This document shows positions 24,911 to 37,992 of a stretch of 64,000 nucleotides of DNA, piece by piece. This stretch comes from Epiperipatus broadwayi (taxonomy: Eukaryota > Onychophora > Udeonychophora > Euonychophora > Peripatidae). Position 1 is the first letter of the stretch. Each line of letters opens with the position of its first letter. The notes under the pieces were generated by a model that was not told the DNA's origin, did not search any database, and worked only from the letters and a program-made list of their open reading frames with translations. A program made the translations under genes and the position numbers. The stretch lies in the NCBI GenBank assembly GCA_028023455.1, contig JAQFVV010006545.1:186001-250000 (forward strand), in the 5' to 3' direction.

Positions 24911-26681
24911 AGTATTAGAGTAAATGTTAAACTTATTAAAGTTTAAATTCCAAAATTTTTTATAAAAGGTATTTAAACCCAGATAAACAACTAATTGTAA
25001 ATGGACCTAGTTCAATATATTTCAGGAAGCATTGAATATATAATAATAAACATTAGCGTTGTAGAATTAAAAAAAGTGGGTAATAATTATCTGCTCACCT
25101 ATTTTTACATTATTCTTATATAAGATGAAGATATCAATATGTCTTACAACACTTTGTTTGAACTGAAAAACCACATTGCAACATATAATATTTTTAATTA
25201 TATCAAATGCTATTGAATATGTATATAAGGGATGTAAGTATTTTCACCTTTACATGTAAGAGCTTTATAAAGAGAAATTGGCATTGGCAGAAAGTCTGCA
25301 CCTTATTTTTTATTCTACTGTATCAATATTAATTATGCTTTGTGTGTGTGTCATTATATGAAACGTTGTGCGTTATATTTATTAATAGAATCACTGGTTT
25401 TCTTTGACTTATCTTAATCTTTAAAATTTGGGCAAGAAGCCTAAACTATTTGGCATAAATAACACTAAGCTGTATATTATTTTTTTAAAATTATAAAGGT
25501 AGTTAACCTGGATAAGAAGATGCAAGCAATAATAATAATGGCACTGATGATAAAATATTTTTAGTAATATTGGTATTCTATTAATCAATTACTCATCTTG
25601 AGTCAGAGAACTAAGACATCGTCAATTGTAAATACTGTCATAGATCAATTTTACTTTATATTTTTTCCTCTACTTTTTATTTTTTTTTTTTTTTGGCATT
25701 GAAAATATGTAGTTATAATACTTAAAATTACAATGATTAATTAATATTTGACAGTAAAAAATGAATATTTTTTTTACAGTTTAAATTGTTGGGGCATGTC
25801 AAGTTCATCATAACATATCAATTAAAATTATATTTTTTTATAAGATAATATTTTAACTAAACTTTAATATGAAGAATTAATAATTGTAGAACAGATATAT
25901 ACTACATTTTTATTTTTTTATTATACCACGTGACTAGAAAAAGCCTTGTTGCGAATCACTTCAGTTGTTACAATACGCCAATCAATTAAAAAAAAATGTC
26001 ATTATACAATAAACAAAACAGTTATTGAAATTCTTATATATTTGCAAAGTGATTGCTAGAATTTTCTATCTTTGAATCTTAATATTTATATATGTGTGTG
26101 CGTAATTGCAATAAAATAATGAATCCTAACAGTGATAATATATTTTATAAATAACTATAATCACCCATTGTACTTCTTTCCGTTAATTTATCAACTTTTT
26201 TCAATTGAAAAACAATTAAATTCAAAATTAGTGGAAGTCAACATTTGAATTGATGTGCTTTAATCTAAAAAGTTTAAGAAATTAAGTGAAAGTATGTTTA
26301 TGGTTTATAATAGTTATATATATATTATCACAGTTATTTATCTTGTACCGGATACTTTATTTTATATAAATATATAAAACAGTATTAGTAAATTTTTCAT
26401 TTTAGAACAAATACTTTCCTTAGAACACATCACAGTACAAAAGTAAAAATTATAATATTTCTCACCAAATTTGCCTATTGGTTTGTAAATTGTTTCTAGT
26501 CTTCTTTTATTTTCTACTAAAATTATATAGTTTCATTGTGATCCAGCTACATGAATAAAATATTCAAACACAGTTTTTTTTTTCAATTTCTGACCGAGAT
26601 TGAATCCTTTAATCATGAGCATTACAAAAGATTGACCAACTATTATACCTATGAGGCACCTTATATTCATATATAATAGTT

Positions 26682-26743
<62 letters not shown>

Positions 26744-26994
26744 GCAACTTAATCCTTCACAACTGCCATTTTTTTACCAATATAAGATAATTTCGATACA
26801 ATTAAAATCTTACAGAATATAATCTATACCTAAAACATAATATTTATCCATTACTGATAAATGTCTAATTGATTTTACTATATGCATGTGATTGAATGAA
26901 TAATCATGTAAAGTTCTGTCATTAACCAAAATACCTATAAATTAAATTGTATTTTTCCATCAATAAAATATGATTATTTGGAAGTTGCAGAATA
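24911..26994. other. no recognisable gene; AT microsatellite at 26682-26740
   Basis: AT-rich sequence with a long poly(T) run near 25675-25695 and a (AT)n of about 58 bp. No supported coding region. Confidence 0.5.
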
Positions 26995-28993
26995 TCTTTC
27001 TATAAAGAGATCACGATCATCAGCACTGCTGGACCAGGGGCTATCTTAGGTGGGCCCTTAGAGCTGGCAGAAAGGCCAAGGCACCCAGAATGATTGAGAT
27101 AGATGGCAAACTATAAGGAGTGTCCTCCATGTTGTCCAGGATATGTGACCATTATGTTGAAAAGTTTAAGCCAGATGCAATCATGATAAAAAGAAGAGAA
27201 TTTAATTTAATTAAAAATTCAAGCCATAAAATCACACACAAAAAAAGAATTATTGATAAATTAAAGATGATGCCAGACAAAAACACATCTTGGCTTGCAT
27301 GGAATCCCAAAATTCCTCCTGCTTCATTTAAGTGCTTTCTCAGCACCAATCATTAAAAGAATGACATATCTTTTGGCTGATGGCTGACAGGAACTTCCAT
27401 GGAGCAACCCAATTGCCATGGTTCCTCTGGTTAAGAAACTAGCAGGACCTCGGAATATGGGGAATCTCAGGCCAATATCAATGATCTCTCTACTGGTAAA
27501 GACAGTTGAGGCCCTAATCAAAAATGACATACAAGATATAATTGATCAGCTGTCCAATTGCCAGTTTGCCAAAAAGGGGAGCTTGATGGCCAATGCTGTG
27601 AGCCAATTTTGTCTATTGATAGACCACATTTGCATGAAGAAGATCTCACAGCCAATCACAGTTCAGCTCAATTTTGCTGCTGATTTTGATTGTGTTCGAG
27701 TTGACGCACTCATAAAGATCCTGGAGGGACTCAAAGTACCAGCTGCCTACCTCCAGATGGTAGAGAACCTCCTGTATAATAGGGAAGTGTTTTTGTCTTT
27801 AGATGGGAGGGTGTTCCCAGGATTTAAGCCTGTTGTTTCTATTCCTCAGGGCTCCCTCTGAGTGCACTCCTTTTCACTGCCTATGTGAATCCCCTCCTGC
27901 TAAGCATCGAGACACCTCTTAAAGGGATATCCATACCTTTGCTAAGAGAGAGGGTCCATCATATCTCCTATATGGATAATGTGGCGTTTTTTTTGCTTCA
28001 TGGGAGGAGCTTGCTGGACTAGAGGAGCTCTTGGACCAATTTGAATATGAATTTGGTCTAAGAGTCAACAAGGAGAAGTCAGTAATCTGGTCAATTATGA
28101 CTGGCAAGCAAATTGCTGGCATATTTAAGGCTCCACCTCAGAAGTTGCTGGGTTTTCAGCTAGTGGCCTCCCTATCTAAAATGAGGAAGGACATTGAAAA
28201 TGATTTAATGACTAAGATATCAAAATTTATTGGATTGTTGGAGAAGATCTATTTGTCTTTGTTCGGGAAATTCACACTGATGAATGCTGTCATGCTCCCC
28301 AAGATTACATACTTCCTTGTGGGCTTCTCACCGATGAAAACCTTTATAAGGAATGTTGAAACCCAATGTAGGAAGATGTGTTGGGGGGAAGCTCCTGTCA
28401 TCAGCCTGTGCCTCCTACAGAAACCTAAACAGATGAACGGCATAGGACTACACTCAATCAAAATCTTATTAATGCAGTGTTTTCATAATGTACTTACCAG
28501 ATTATTTATGAAAAATTCAGACATGAAAGGGCCAATATTCCCAGAAGAAATAACTCCTACCGATAGGCCACCTCCCAAAAGAGGAAGGCTTTGGATTCAA
28601 AAGCAAATCTCTATAGTATTTAACCATCTAAAAATGAAGCCAGGAACAATGTTTAATAACAAACTAAACCACTGGGACACATATGATCTTATGAATCCAG
28701 AAGAAACTAAAATTGACAATATTCTTTCGATTGGAAAATCGAGGTTCTCCAGGTTGACCAAATGTCTAAAATTGGAACTGAGGTTTGTTGATTTTTTAAT
28801 CAAGGTTAACCTTGGGTCCTTGCCTACTGCTAACTTCCTACATAGTAAAATGTATTATAATCTGGACCCTATATGCACACTATGTAGGCATAGTGATGAG
28901 ACAATGGCACATATATTGGAGAAGTGTCAAATTTGGAATAGCATAAGAAACACTTTTAAATCTTTCATTAAAAAAAAGAATCAGCTTGTGTAA
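26995..28993 (+). pseudogene. L1/Tx1-like LINE reverse transcriptase, inactivated
   Basis: From 27418 the RT palm is readable: NLRPISMISLLVKTVEALI, then NFAADFDCVRVDALIKIL (motif A; the usual catalytic Asp is Asn), then IPQGS (motif B), where a one-base loss near 27850 shifts the frame into LSALLFTAYVNPLL. SYMDNVAFF (about 27970) replaces the YADD catalytic motif. At 28031-28993 a 320-codon frame continues with VNKEKS, KLLGFQL, LSLFGKFTLMNAVMLPKITYF and, at its end, the cysteine-histidine knuckle CTLCRHSDETMAHILEKC found after RT in these LINEs. Both catalytic motifs are altered, so it is dead despite long open stretches. Base composition is richer in GC than its neighbours, which sets this lineage apart. 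Confidence 0.85.
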
Positions 28994-29375
28994 ATTTGAC
29001 TAAGGCCTTCAACTCTTTTCCGTACCATTTTACAAAATTCGAGATATTCAATTCTTTTTAATACATATATATATATATAGTACTAAAGTGATATTTCTGT
29101 TAGAAAATATTATTTGCATTATGTAAATTAAATAAGTTCCTATGTGTATGAATAGAGATTTTTAAAATTTTTCATATTAGACATTTATTTAAAAACTTAT
29201 ATTCTCCCTCACATGGCAAATAAGCCCATAGATATATTTCATGCTAAAGCAGTACTCTTCAGTTGGTTGACTTTCTTATAAATTGACATTTATTTATATG
29301 TAGTATCTAATATGAATAAATTAGTACTTTCTAAAGCAGATGTAATTATTATCTAACATAAAAAATTAAATTAGC
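28994..29375. other. no recognisable feature
   Basis: Starts as the presumed 3' end of the LINE ('accattttacaaaattcgagatattcaattc' resembles the RTE-like copies near 2770) and passes into AT-rich sequence with a short TA microsatellite at 29066-29080. Confidence 0.4.
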
Positions 29376-29676
29376 TATGTATGTAATTGTGATGTTGTGG
29401 GAGAAAACTAATCTTCACACATGTACTATTAGATGAAATTTATGTACACTCACCACCCAATAAGTGTTTTAAAGCATAAATGTAGCACTTATGCTTAAAG
29501 CTTATTTTAATATAAACCAACACTTATTGACCTTGCTTACATTAGGAATTGAACCTATTATAAGAATGTTATTTTAATTGACAAATTATTTGTACAAATT
29601 TAGTGTATATATCACAGGGAATAGCACATGTATGAAGATTATTTTTTTCCACAAGATTACAATTATATAAATTTAC
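29376..29676. repeat. MITE-like element, about 55-bp imperfect terminal inverted repeats
   Basis: Left arm 29376-29432 pairs with right arm 29618-29676 (shared blocks 'aatcttca', 'acatgt', 'actatt'). Inside is a second small hairpin, AAGCATAA...TTATGCTT. About 300 bp with no coding capacity. Target duplication not resolved. Confidence 0.65.
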
Positions 29677-32600
29677 ATATTTTCAAACCAACATAATTCA
29701 AGATCACAAATATTTAAAAATGAGAAACTTTCTTTTACACTGTGTTATATAAACTAAAATTGTACAATTAATTAATCAAATGGAAATATGAGGCTTATAA
29801 TAAGTTTAAGTCCTATTTCAAGCATGGTTAATAAGGCATGGTTTATATACAAATAATCTCTAAACATAAGTGTTTCACTTATGCTTTTATAATACTTATT
29901 GACAAGTGAGTGTTCAAAAGAAAATTAAATTTACCCCTACACTTTAAAAGATTTTCTTTGGAAGAACTAAAAAATATATGAACAACAAAATCATCATCAT
30001 TATCAACAATAATATTTTATTTATTTTTCTCCCTTTTTTATTATAATGGTCTAAATATAAAGTTTATTAAATCTGATTTTCACATGATCCCATGGCAATA
30101 TTGATGAAGAATTAAAAATATAAGTCATGAATATTACAAAGAAGTTTTATTAAGATAAAATGTAAGTTCTTTAAATAAAAAGTGTATTGTCGGTAAAAGT
30201 TCATTAGGTCAGTAATTGCAACTAGGCATAAAGAGTTAGGAATTCTTAGCAATATTTGTAATGCATAATTATTTTAAATGCTGGTATTTTCTCTCTGGAT
30301 ATTAATGCTTTGCAGATTTTCTGATAACTTGTTTTAAAAAGATAGGTTTCTTTATTTTGTTTTTATTAGATATACTTTTTTAAAAGATCTATATTAAGTC
30401 ACTGATGAAACTTCAGCAAATAGGATAGTTGACCAGAAGTTTGCAAGCCCTCTGACTATTTTCTTTAGCAAATCATCATGATTATATATTTTAAAATTCT
30501 ATTTATGATTGTTAAAAAACCTGGTATCAAAATCAATTTATCTGCCTTGAAAGTTTATGAAGAAGTAAGTGAAGCTTTATTTGAAGGTAAACATTCCCAT
30601 CTGCCAAATCTCTTCTTAACATCAGAATTTCCATATTATCTTTTGAACATTTCTTTCTTAGAAACGACACAATTTAAAATCTATTATTATGGATAGATAT
30701 CGGCTGACACGCCCTCTACACGCACCATCATATTCAAATAATAAAAAATATTTACATTGAATAATAAAAAAACATAAATAAAGTAATATGGAAAATTACT
30801 GTGAATAATATAACTTAGTCAAAATTGCACTCGGTAAAACTTGCTAACTTTATTCAGATTTTAACAGTAAACGTTTTTGCATATAGTTATTTTCCATATT
30901 ACATTTACTTGAGATATTGCATCTCAAAATTTTCAATGTTACATAAAGTAAATACATTTTATATAAATTTATTAAATTTTAATAAAGTATCTTCCCTTAT
31001 TTCTTAACACAAATATTCACACACACATTTCATTATTAATGTTATAATTATAATAACCACCAATAATAATTTAAACTATTATTTCAATTATTGTATTATT
31101 TATCTTTTTTTATTTATTTAAAACAACTTCAATGCAAATAAAAGGAAATGTTAGCTGTATCAATTTTTTAAATCAAAAAGCTTTGAAACGGAAAAAAAAA
31201 AAAAAATTTATTCACAAACATAAGATTGATACAACAGTTTTCTTTTAATGAAAAGTTAAACATTTGATAACAATTACAAAAATTAATAAAGATTTTTTTA
31301 TTTTAAAGCTTACACGGTCAGAATTCATATTAGGATGAACTATTACATATATATATATATTAATGACTTAATAAATATTTGTGATAAACTTATATAATAT
31401 GTGCATATTTTGTGTATTGAATTAATGATCTTATAGTGATAGATATTTAAGACATCTCAAATAACATTTTAAATATTTATGAAAATAAGAAATTTAGAAA
31501 CTAACAACTGCAAGTAATTTTTTAATGATCATTTGGTAGAAGAATTCCAAAGTAGAAATCCATTTTTAAATAGAGAGTTATTATAGAAATAAAACTTTAC
31601 TTACTAATAAAATGAAGAAAAGTTTTAAATGAAATTAGTACATAATAAAAATGAAATAATACTTCATAATTAATCAATCAGACTTATCTTTAGATAAGAA
31701 AATTTTCATGGATATGATCTCCATATGTCTAATCTTCATTATAATAGCAATCTATGGAAATATTTAATTCATCATATATATGCTCAATTAATGATTTCCA
31801 TGAAGATTACAAGTACTGAAAATGATAAATATTAGTTATGTTAATAAGAAACATAACAATTTGAGCCATAAAATCTAACTCTCATTTTTTTAAAGAATAG
31901 TAATAATTTTATATAAATTAATGTGTGACAGTTGACAGTGAAGAATTGAGATTCTTCTTCAGCAGGACTGGCCTGAATTTGATAATTATTATTTTAAATG
32001 CAACTTTACACAGGGAAAAAATAATTTGTTATAACTAATAATGAAATTTTATTATATAAAAAAATTCAAATAATTTGAATGTAAAAATTTATTTGATATT
32101 GATTTAAATAGATGTTGAAGCTGAGGTGTTAGCATATATACTATTATTTTTATATAAATATTAAAGTCAATCATGAAAAAAGCTTACAAATAAGCATTTT
32201 GTTAAAAATTATATTAAACATTAATATGTCAAGATTATATATGCAGATATAATATTTCTGCTCAGAATTTGACAATAATGCTATAGGTGCTTGCTCATTG
32301 CCATATTAATATATTTGATACATAGAGAGGAAGCCTACACATAATGATTTGTTTGTTAAGTATTTTGTATTGAAAATAATGCTTATTTTCCAGACTTGAT
32401 TATTTATGCATGTATATAAATAATGGGTTGAAATATTAAGAGAGATAATCAGAACAAACCATATCCATCTACTCTTACTATTTTTAATGTTGAAGATATA
32501 TGGCAAATTATTTTCTCATACACATATTAACATTATTTTCTTCTGAATAACGTAGTTATTACTGGATAGTGAATTTTATTATTTATTATTAATGAGAAAT

Positions 32601-33071
32601 ATATTATCATACACAATACATATGATATTTTATGATTCTTACAAGTATAGTTCACAACTCCATAGTTATTGATTATAAAGTATATCATGGAATAAATTGA
32701 TTATGTGCACAGTCATGTCAAGATAAAACATTCAGAAGTGACATTATTGAAAATGAATAAAAATCTTATAAGAACTACTGTAATGTATTATATAAATTAC
32801 TTTCATTTTGATAAAGAAATATACATAGATGTTAAATATAAAGTTATTATAGTAGGGCTGAGAAAGTTTTATTCATTTTGATATGGGTTCTTTTTAATAT
32901 GCAAATATGAAATTTAATTTATGTTGGTGTATTATTAAGTGATCATTTTTCACTTTGTTAACTTATTTTGTATATGAGATAACTGAGTTGTATCTTAAAA
33001 TTTTTGGTTATGGAAGATTAATTTATACATCTATATGTTAATAAAATACTAATATTGATTATTATTAGAAT
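29677..33071. other. no recognisable gene
   Basis: AT-rich. Small frames (for example 30478-30696) show no domain. A phrase at 29875-29900 ('cataagtgtttcacttatg') repeats the small hairpin motif seen at 29460. Confidence 0.5.
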
Positions 33072-33227
33072 TTATAATATAATATACCATATATTCCACA
33101 ATTTACACTTCACAAGCACTTTTAATATATGATTTATTTTATCTCCTCTTGCCTACAGTTTCAACTGTCCAGCAGTCATTATCAGAGCTACAATATTTAA
33201 ACATATACAATTAATATCTATCCATGC

Positions 33228-33297
<70 letters not shown>

Positions 33298-34596
33298 ACA
33301 TTTCAAACACTCCAACTATTAGCTTAAATATGGATCTTTAATGTACCTACAATCTAATACCTCTAAATCTCACATTTATCCTCAATTAATTTGTTTTATA
33401 CAATTTTACATTTTAATGTTTATTTCTTCATATTCTTATCATTGAAATCTAAATTATTTCTTCTATTTTAATTACTTATATATTATACATACATTAATCA
33501 GTAACAATAATATTAACATTATATTCATATAATTTTATTTTTTCTTAATTTTTTAATTTTCTAACTAAATCTCCCTCTTATAACTTCACGTCACCTACTC
33601 TTCTAACTGAAATAATTTCAAAAAAAAATTTTATTTCAAAATTTTTTTATTTTATCACCTTTATGCCCTTTATGAAGACTTTCCAAAACTATATCTTATT
33701 CTAATTCTTTATAATCTATACATACCTATTTATTAACAAAAATATTTCTCCAAAATTAATGTCTTCAAACCCAGTAAGAGATGGCCTAATACTCTTATTA
33801 ATATAGCTTCTTTAATCTTTCTATCTCTCCCATTTTGAGTATGATTTATCATATTAATACTTCTTTTTTTAAACTTATGTCCTGTCTCTAATGAATGTAA
33901 ATAAAAAAAATCGAAATGATTTCGGTTAGAGAAGTAGGAGAGGTGAAGTTATAAGAAGTAAATTTAGTTAGAAGATTAAAAAATTAAGAAAAAATAAAAT
34001 TATATGAATATTATGTTAATATTATTGTTATTGATTAATGTATGGATAATATATAAGAAATTAAAATAGAAAAAAATAATTTAGATTAAAGGACAAATTT
34101 AAGATTTAAATAATAAGAATATAAAGAAATAAATGTTAAAATATAAAATCTTATAAAACAAATTAATTAAGTATAAATGTGAGATTAAGAGGTACTAAAT
34201 TGTAGAGATTAAAGATGTATATTTAAACTAATAGATGAAGAGTTTGAAATGTATTTTTTATATTTTATATGTATATATTTGTATATGTATGTGTGTCATC
34301 ATCATCATCAACCATTATCAATCCACTGCAGGATGAAGGTCTCTCCAAGTTCAATCCATCTTTTCATATCTTTATATCCTCTTCTCCATGTCATCCCTGC
34401 ACACTTTCTTATTTCATCCATATGTATGTGTGCATATATTGATATATATGTATGGATAGGTATTCTTTGTATATTATTAAATATTGCAGCTCTGATTATG
34501 ACTGCTGGACAATTGAAACTATAGGCAAGAGAAGATAAAAATAAATCATTGTGAAGTGTAAATTGTGGAGTATATGGTATATTATGTTATATTATA
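33072..34596. repeat. large foldback element, arms about 550-680 bp
   Basis: Left arm about 33072-33620 and right arm about 33912-34596 are inverted and collinear: 'taccatatattccacaattt' pairs with the complement near 34563-34582, the 'ccagcagtcat' block at 33171 pairs with 'atgactgctgg' at 34497-34507, and 'cttataacttcac' pairs with 'gtgaagttataag'. Divergence is visible, with indels. A TA microsatellite sits in the left arm (33229-33292), and the right arm is longer because it carries a LINE 3' fragment. The unpaired centre is about 290 bp. No transposase. Confidence 0.85.
34293..34440 (-). mobile_element. 3' UTR fragment of the RTE-like LINE, inserted in the foldback arm
   Basis: Begins with the CATCATCATCATCA tail and continues 'ccactgcaggatgaaggtctc', 'cacactttcttatttcatcc', matching copy 1 at 1211-1345 and the copy 2 end. 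The opposite foldback arm lacks it, so it came later. It is better preserved than copies 1 and 2. Confidence 0.75.
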
Positions 34597-34808
34597 TATA
34601 ATTCAGCAATGCAAATAAGAAGAAGTGGAAGGAAATTTTAATTATTAGAACTTGTAATTGTCTCTTTGTATTGGAGAATCTAAGCAAATTGATTTATTTG
34701 TGGTAAGACATAAATTAAGTTTCATGGTTCTCCTTGACTTAATCACATTAAAAGATATATTTAACCACATGATCACCATTTTCTATGCTTGCTTATAACT
34801 GTTACTAG

Positions 34809-35149
34809 AACAGGCAAAACTCTCTATACGTATTGCTACTCAGTGCAAGCCAGAGTAATCAATGGATGCTAGAATGCTTGTGCATAAAATCCCCATCTAT
34901 TGCCTACTCATCCAATATCCCCAAACTAGTTTCTGGCTTGTGGTCTTCGTCAGTCAATGGATGCTAGAATGCTTGTACATAAAAATCATCTATTGTCTAC
35001 TTATCCAATATCCCCTGACTAGTTTCTGGCTTGTGGCCTTCGTCAGATGAAGACCAGAAGCCAGAAACTAGTCTGGGGATATTGGATGAGTAGGCAATAG
35101 ATAAGGATTTTATGCACAAGCATTCTGGCATGAGAGTTTTGCCTGTTTT
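34809..35149. repeat. foldback element: two direct units plus one inverted unit
   Basis: Outer inverted termini 'aacaggcaaaactctc' (34809) and 'gagagttttgcctgttt' (about 35132-35148) enclose unit 1 (34862-34955), a direct copy (34957-35047) and an inverted copy (35048-35134). Each unit runs from 'atgctagaatgcttgt' to 'actagtttctggcttgtgg.cttcgtcag'. The inverted copy is joined directly to unit 2 at CGTCAGATGAAG. No protein. The frames crossing it are incidental. Confidence 0.88.
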
Positions 35150-36649
35150 AATAAAAGATATATTTCTCGTGATGGAAGGCAAAGTGTGGATTTGTAACAT
35201 CTCTCAGGTAGCTTTCATAATCCTGTATACACATGTAAATAGTCTACAGTGTATATTATATTTAAGTTATGGTGACAAAAATAGTAATGTCACTTGTAGA
35301 TCACAATGTAATAATTCGTTACACACATATAAAAAATTAAAAAAATTGACGTTGATTAAAATGCATAATTAACGCGTAACACAGATATATGCAAATATTT
35401 ATTTTATATCTGGCCCGTCTAATAATCCAAGTATTGTTTATCTAGTTATTTTAATCTATAGTATTATACAAAGTAGAAAATGTATAACTTTATCCTCCAC
35501 TAACCGCCAGATGACAAGTGCGATGCATAGTGTTTGTTTTCAACTCTTTTGCCCTAAGAGACATGCTGGATTGGCAATTATTCCAAAATGAATAACTTCA
35601 AATACTTTTAATATTTTCACTGTCTAATCAGATCTCTGTTGATGTACATATAATCCGTCCTATATAGCAGCTGTAAAAAAATATTGTTTTAGTATTTTCG
35701 GAAGTTCCATGTATTTTTAACAAAAATATAATTAAATTATTGTTTATATTTGTTCCATATATCGAACGCACACAAAATGTGCTTAAAATATAAGAATTTT
35801 AAAAAAAAATTAGTTTAATCAGTTACTCGTATTAAATTCTTCGTGTTATAATCAACACTGTCAACGTTTATAAAAAAAGAAGTTACAAATTAACTAGCAG
35901 CACATATACTTCATTGATTTTTTAAATAGTGTACATAAAAAAAATTCAGGTCAAAAAAGGTTTATAATTCGTTAAGCTTATTAGCGGTTTGATTTTAGAG
36001 ATAGAAAAAATGTAATATTTAAATTTATTAGATCCAAATTAATAATTGTTAGACAATAACTCCTCTTAGGATCGATTCTTCACATTGTTTAATTGAAGAT
36101 CTCTGCAAGATAGCTGTCTTTATATGCAAATGTATTTAAGGATCGAAGGTGAGAAAACTTTAAAATTATATTGTAATTACTCTTTAAAAAAGCTATAGTT
36201 TTAGCGAGTGAATTTCTGGATGCAACATTATATGTTACACGAGGATTAGATTGTATGTATTTGTGTGTGGATCGCAAGAAAATAATCGAACAATAACACT
36301 ATTTTTCATCAGCATTCATATTCATTGGTTAAATTATTTATTCTAACTTTTATACGTTTTTTATACGTCTAATATAAAAATATGTGTATGCCTAAAACAT
36401 GTTTTATATAAATCATTGTAAGAAAAAAACCTTTGTAGAAAGTTTTCAAATAATAATAGATAATGAATATCCAAACTATAGATATATTTAACTACATGTA
36501 ATGAATATTCGATATTCATTATCTAAAAGCAGATAAATTATCTATGCATTAGAATGTCACAAATATACACATATTTGAAATTTTCTAAAAATAAAAGATT
36601 TAATAAAATTTCTAATGCAAAAACTGTAAAATACAACACTTATTAAAAA
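35150..36649. other. no recognisable gene
   Basis: AT-rich sequence with a slightly more complex patch at 35480-35600. Nothing identifiable. Confidence 0.5.
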
Positions 36650-37590
36650 AAATCAAGACAGATGTCACATGACCTAAAATAATAAGCTTGTATTTAAATT
36701 TTATATATAGAACTCACAAAATAACCTCTTAACAAGCTTTGAGAATATCCCCAATCCCAGACTGGTTTCTGCTACTGGCATCATTAGTGAGGTGCTAGGA
36801 TATTCAAGCATTAGATTAAAAATACCAGGACAAGCCCATCACTTTATCTAATGTATAACTATTAAGTAGAAAATCTGAAATTTTCAAACATCCATATGTT
36901 TTCCAATCCAGCTATCTAACTTAAATAGCCATATGGGACTGAACTAAGTTCAGATACACCATATATTAATAGCTTTAGCAATATAAAATCGCCAAAGCCT
37001 TAACAGAAAAAATAAAATTACAAAAAAATCAAGACAGATGCCACATGACCTAATTTAAAAAGCTTGTATTTAATAAAATTTTATATATAGAGCTGGCAAA
37101 ATAAGCTCTTAACAAGCTTTGAAAATATTTCCAACCCCAGACAGGTTTCTGCTACTGGCATCATCAGTGAGGTACTAGGATATTCAAGCATTGGATTATA
37201 AATACTAGGGCAAATAACATTTGCAAATACAAGCTTATTAAATTATGTCATGTGACATCTGACTTGATTTTTTTGTAATTATATTTTTTCTATTAAGGCT
37301 TTAGCAATTTTATATTGTCAAAGCTTTTAATATATGGTGTATCTGAACTTACTTCAGTTCCATATGGCTATTTAAATTAGATAGCTGGATTGGAATACAT
37401 ATGAATCTCTGAAATTTTTCAGATTTTCTACTTAATAGTATAAGTGCTGGGCTTGACCTGATATTTTTAATCTAATGCTTGAATATTCTAGCACCTCACT
37501 GATGACACCAGTAGCAGAAACCAGTCTGAGGTTGGGGATATTCTCAAAGCTTGTTAAGAGCTTATTTTGTGAGCTCTATATATAACACAG
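36650..37590. repeat. foldback element: direct plus inverted copies of a unit of about 360 bp
   Basis: A unit (about 36655-37017) runs from 'tcaagacagatgtcacatgacc' through 'gactggtttctgctactggcatcat.agtgaggt' to 'gccttaacagaaaaa'. A partial direct copy follows (37028-37220), then an inverted copy (about 37235-37585). The architecture (direct, partial direct, inverted) and the core 'aatatcccca...ctggtttctg' resemble the element at 34.8 kb, so the two may be related. Confidence 0.85.
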
Positions 37591-37961
37591 AGTATTTGCT
37601 ATCAAATGCAAGAAGCTCATCTAATCAATATAAAAAAAAACACAAATATAAATCAGTATTAAATATACCTATGCAAAATTAAAAATCATTTGAGAAGACT
37701 GCCTTGGAAGGAAAATCGTTGTTAGTAAATTTTTAATGTTCCTTTTAGCCAATATTAAAAACTTAAAAAAAATATCTTGCTTAAGACAAACATTTACTGT
37801 ATTTATATGTATACATATAGTAAACCAAATACTTTTTTATAATTAAAATATTAGTCAAAATCAAATTAATATAGCCTCTTGAGTTAATATATATATATAA
37901 AGTATATTTTTGGACTTAAAAACTCTAAAATTTATTAATTTACTTTCTTTAAGTAGAAATA

Positions 37962-37992
<31 letters not shown>

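Noticed and set aside
28031-28993. 320-codon frame as a host gene
   Set aside because: It is the post-RT part of an L1/Tx1-like LINE (LSLFGKFTLMNAV, CTLC...H...C) in frame-shifted continuation of the RT at 27418.
34862-35372. Several 60-90 codon frames on both strands
   Set aside because: They traverse the inverted repeat units at 34.8-35.1 kb and mirror one another.
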